Origin: Micrococcales bacterium
GTDB taxonomy: Bacteria; Actinomycetota; Actinomycetes; S36-B12; UBA5976
DNA length: 30,413 nucleotides
Assembly (NCBI GenBank): GCA_024640585.1
Contig: JAHEEQ010000045.1
Coordinates: forward strand, 1 to 30,413
Reading direction: 5' to 3'
Positions 29,116-30,413 of the stretch are shown here, piece after piece (position 1 is the stretch's first letter; every line of letters begins with the position of its first letter). Under the pieces are notes generated by a model that worked only from the letters and a program-made list of their open reading frames with translations, made no database searches and had not been told where the DNA came from. Made by a program: the position numbers and the translations under genes.

Positions 29116-29576
29116 GAATATTCACCTTTAATAACGAAAAATGTTCCGCGAATGGTGCCGGCTAATTTTGATTTTTGCCGAGCGAACTTGAATTTGGTAG
29201 CAAGCTCCACCGGAATTTCCATTCCGTCTGAAAGTTTAAATCCAACCGCACGCTTTTTCGGATTGTCAATTGTGTAAAGCACGTTAATAGATAAACCGCT
29301 TTCGTAAAAAAGGTAAGTCCACAAGATGCCATCAACTTCAAATTGCGTAGCTTCCAAAATAGGCGAAGCGATTTCGATGTCGCGCTCCTTCAAAATTTTG
29401 TTCACGTACGTAATCAACTTCTTTGACTTTGTGGCAGATTCAGTTGTGAATTCGTGATCGTACTTATTTTTGAAATAGCGAGCCTCATTCGCCCGAAGTC
29501 CAGCAAGAGCATCAACTACAGGTGAAGTATCTAAACCTTTAGTAGAAACATTTACGAAATCAATTTTGTGAGCCAT
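29109..29576 (-). CDS. Unrecognised 155-residue protein
   Basis: I do not recognise a family. The sequence has no signal peptide or membrane helix. The N-terminal half is helical and charged (VDALAGLRANEARYFKNKYDHEF; SKKLITYVNKILKERDIEIA) and the C-terminal half is predicted beta (VDGILWTYLFYESGLSINVLYTI; LAGTIRGTFFVIKGEYSC) with a basic stretch KKRAVGFKL and FKFARQKSKL. It starts 9 nt after the DUF4032 stop and ends overlapping the VOC start, so it is translated in an operon with both. The basic regions could bind nucleic acid; this is a guess. Confidence 0.65.
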   Translation of the reverse strand: MAHKIDFVNVSTKGLDTSPVVDALAGLRANEARYFKNKYDHEFTTESATKSKKLITYVNKILKERDIEIASPILEATQFEVDGILWTYLFYESGLSINVLYTIDNPKKRAVGFKLSDGMEIPVELATKFKFARQKSKLAGTIRGTFFVIKGEYSC

Positions 29577-29585
29577 AACCCAACC

Positions 29586-30413
29586 TTATTGCTCGTCGTG
29601 TATAGCTTCCATTTCCATTGTGTCATCGAGGCCAGTGGAAGATCCGAAAAGAGTGGCTTCATCAGGTTTATTTGAAAGTACTTCGCGAATGTATGAAGTA
29701 ATAACTTCATCAATTGGAATAAATCTCTGTTCGCGTTCTGACATGAACCATCTGTGTTCAAGAACTTCGTGGTAAAGCTCAGCAGGCTCAAGTTTTTGTC
29801 GAAGTTCTGTTGGTACCGCTGTGACCACTGCTTCAAATTGTTCTGTGACCCAGCGGTGTGCAATTACCTCTTCGACTTCGCCCGCACCGTTTGTTGCGCG
29901 ATAGCTATCCAAATCGTTTAGCAAGCGCCGAGCCTGGTTTTCTTCGACGTCCAACCCAGTCAATCGAATCAGACGTCGAGCGTGGTGACCTGCATCTACA
30001 ACTTTTGCTTCAACTTTAACCACTTGACGGTCCGCATCGATAGACGTCATTTGAATACCAGAAACATCAAAGCCCATTAAATTCAATTGACGAATGTGAT
30101 TGTCGAGTGGTGCGCGATCTCCAAACTCCAGCAATAATGGCTTAGATAACAATTGCCAAAGACGTTCGTATCGAGCCATCAAACTTTGACCAACTGGAAT
30201 CGGATCAACTGCTTCAGGAAGTTTTCCGCCAGCTTGTAAATCCAACAATTCGCCTGTCACATTTAAGACTGCGGTTTCAATGTCATATTGGCGCTGGCCA
30301 TCTGAAAGGTTCGGATGCATTTCACCAGTTTCTGCGTCTACAAGATAAGCAGCAAAGGCGCCGGCGTCACGACGAAAAAGCGTGTTCGAAAGTGAACAGT
30401 CATTCCAAGAAAA
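29586..30413 (-). CDS. DUF4032 protein, kinase-like N-terminus outside the window (5' partial)
   Basis: The minus-strand frame is open to the window end, so the ATG at 30320 is internal. The visible N-terminal part contains WNDCSLSNTLFRRDAG and FAAYLVDAETGE, the conserved DUF4032 segment that resembles a protein-kinase-type catalytic loop (Asp...Asn) and metal-binding Asp. The rest (about 245 residues) is helical and Glu/Arg-rich, with HPNLSDGQRQYDIETAVLNV, LTGLDVEENQARRLLNDLD and YHEVLEHRWFMSEREQ. DUF4032 proteins are widespread in actinobacteria and of unknown function. It heads a minus-strand group with the 155-residue and VOC proteins. Confidence 0.85.
   Translation of the reverse strand, partial: FSWNDCSLSNTLFRRDAGAFAAYLVDAETGEMHPNLSDGQRQYDIETAVLNVTGELLDLQAGGKLPEAVDPIPVGQSLMARYERLWQLLSKPLLLEFGDRAPLDNHIRQLNLMGFDVSGIQMTSIDADRQVVKVEAKVVDAGHHARRLIRLTGLDVEENQARRLLNDLDSYRATNGAGEVEEVIAHRWVTEQFEAVVTAVPTELRQKLEPAELYHEVLEHRWFMSEREQRFIPIDEVITSYIREVLSNKPDEATLFGSSTGLDDTMEMEAIHDEQ

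Noticed and set aside
1..30413. Many TTGCAA and TGCAA words that look like a repeated regulatory motif
   Set aside because: They mostly lie inside genes and follow from frequent GCA, TTG and CAA codons; only the perfect 16-bp palindrome at 7476 stands out.
1..30413. tRNA, rRNA, CRISPR arrays, riboswitches of known class
   Set aside because: No cloverleaf, regularly spaced repeat or known aptamer core was found by eye.

Overview
The window reads as a chromosomal segment of a streamlined, rather AT-rich actinobacterium. The phylum is clear from mycothiol genes (mshD, mshA), an orphan GlnR regulator, CarD, a SenX3/RegX3-type phosphate system, DUF4395, DUF1416, DUF2516 and DUF4032 genes, and gene order. 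AT-leaning codon use, very short spacers, overlapping stop codons and several SD-less starts placed 6-7 nt behind a TANNNT box suggest a small-genome lineage such as the freshwater Nanopelagicales (acI). That placement is inference.

Layout. (1) 1-645: 3' part of sua5. (2) 642-2265, minus: glnR-mshD. (3) 2304-5414, plus: alpha/beta hydrolase, membrane thioredoxin, a newly spotted 22-residue leader peptide ending in two Cys codons, DUF4395, thiosulfate sulfurtransferase and DUF1416, i.e. a sulfur module. (4) 5470-9520, plus: 32-residue membrane peptide, nitrobindin-like protein, Fur-family regulator, YgfZ, XRE regulator, Ala-rich helical protein, DUF2516 and a methyltransferase-like protein. 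(5) 9517-12278, minus: phoU-mshA-gpmA. (6) 12398-14166, plus: senX3-regX3 behind a PHO-box-like repeat. (7) 14163-14681, minus: a lipoprotein. (8) 14827-15965, plus: carD and an IspD homologue that has lost its nucleotide-binding loop.

(9) 15962-25338 is the accessory part. In other actinobacteria carD-ispD is followed directly by ispF-cysS-rlmB; here about 9.4 kb separates them. A minus-strand operon of nine genes (SorC-type regulator, GutM, glucitol-family PTS EIIC, EIIC2, EIIB and EIIA as four separate genes, a SAF-domain oxidoreductase of the DXR-like/homoserine-dehydrogenase-like family, an intact IspD-family cytidylyltransferase, a zinc-ribbon protein) is preceded by a minus-strand pyruvate/acetoin dehydrogenase-type operon (E1 alpha, E1 beta, E2) and a plus-strand HPr gene. 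The PTS probably delivers a phosphorylated polyol to the oxidoreductase and cytidylyltransferase, giving either a CDP-polyol or a feed into the MEP isoprenoid pathway. The decayed IspD next door and ispF beyond the island make the second option worth testing. (10) 25379-28772, plus: ispF-cysS-rlmB-GNAT. (11) 28765-30413, minus: DUF4032 (5' end outside the window), an unrecognised protein and a VOC protein.

I saw no tRNA, rRNA, CRISPR array, insertion sequence or phage gene. No stretch longer than 300 bases lacks a gene; the largest gaps (3596-3808, 21641-21820) hold the leader peptide region and a terminator plus promoter/operator region.
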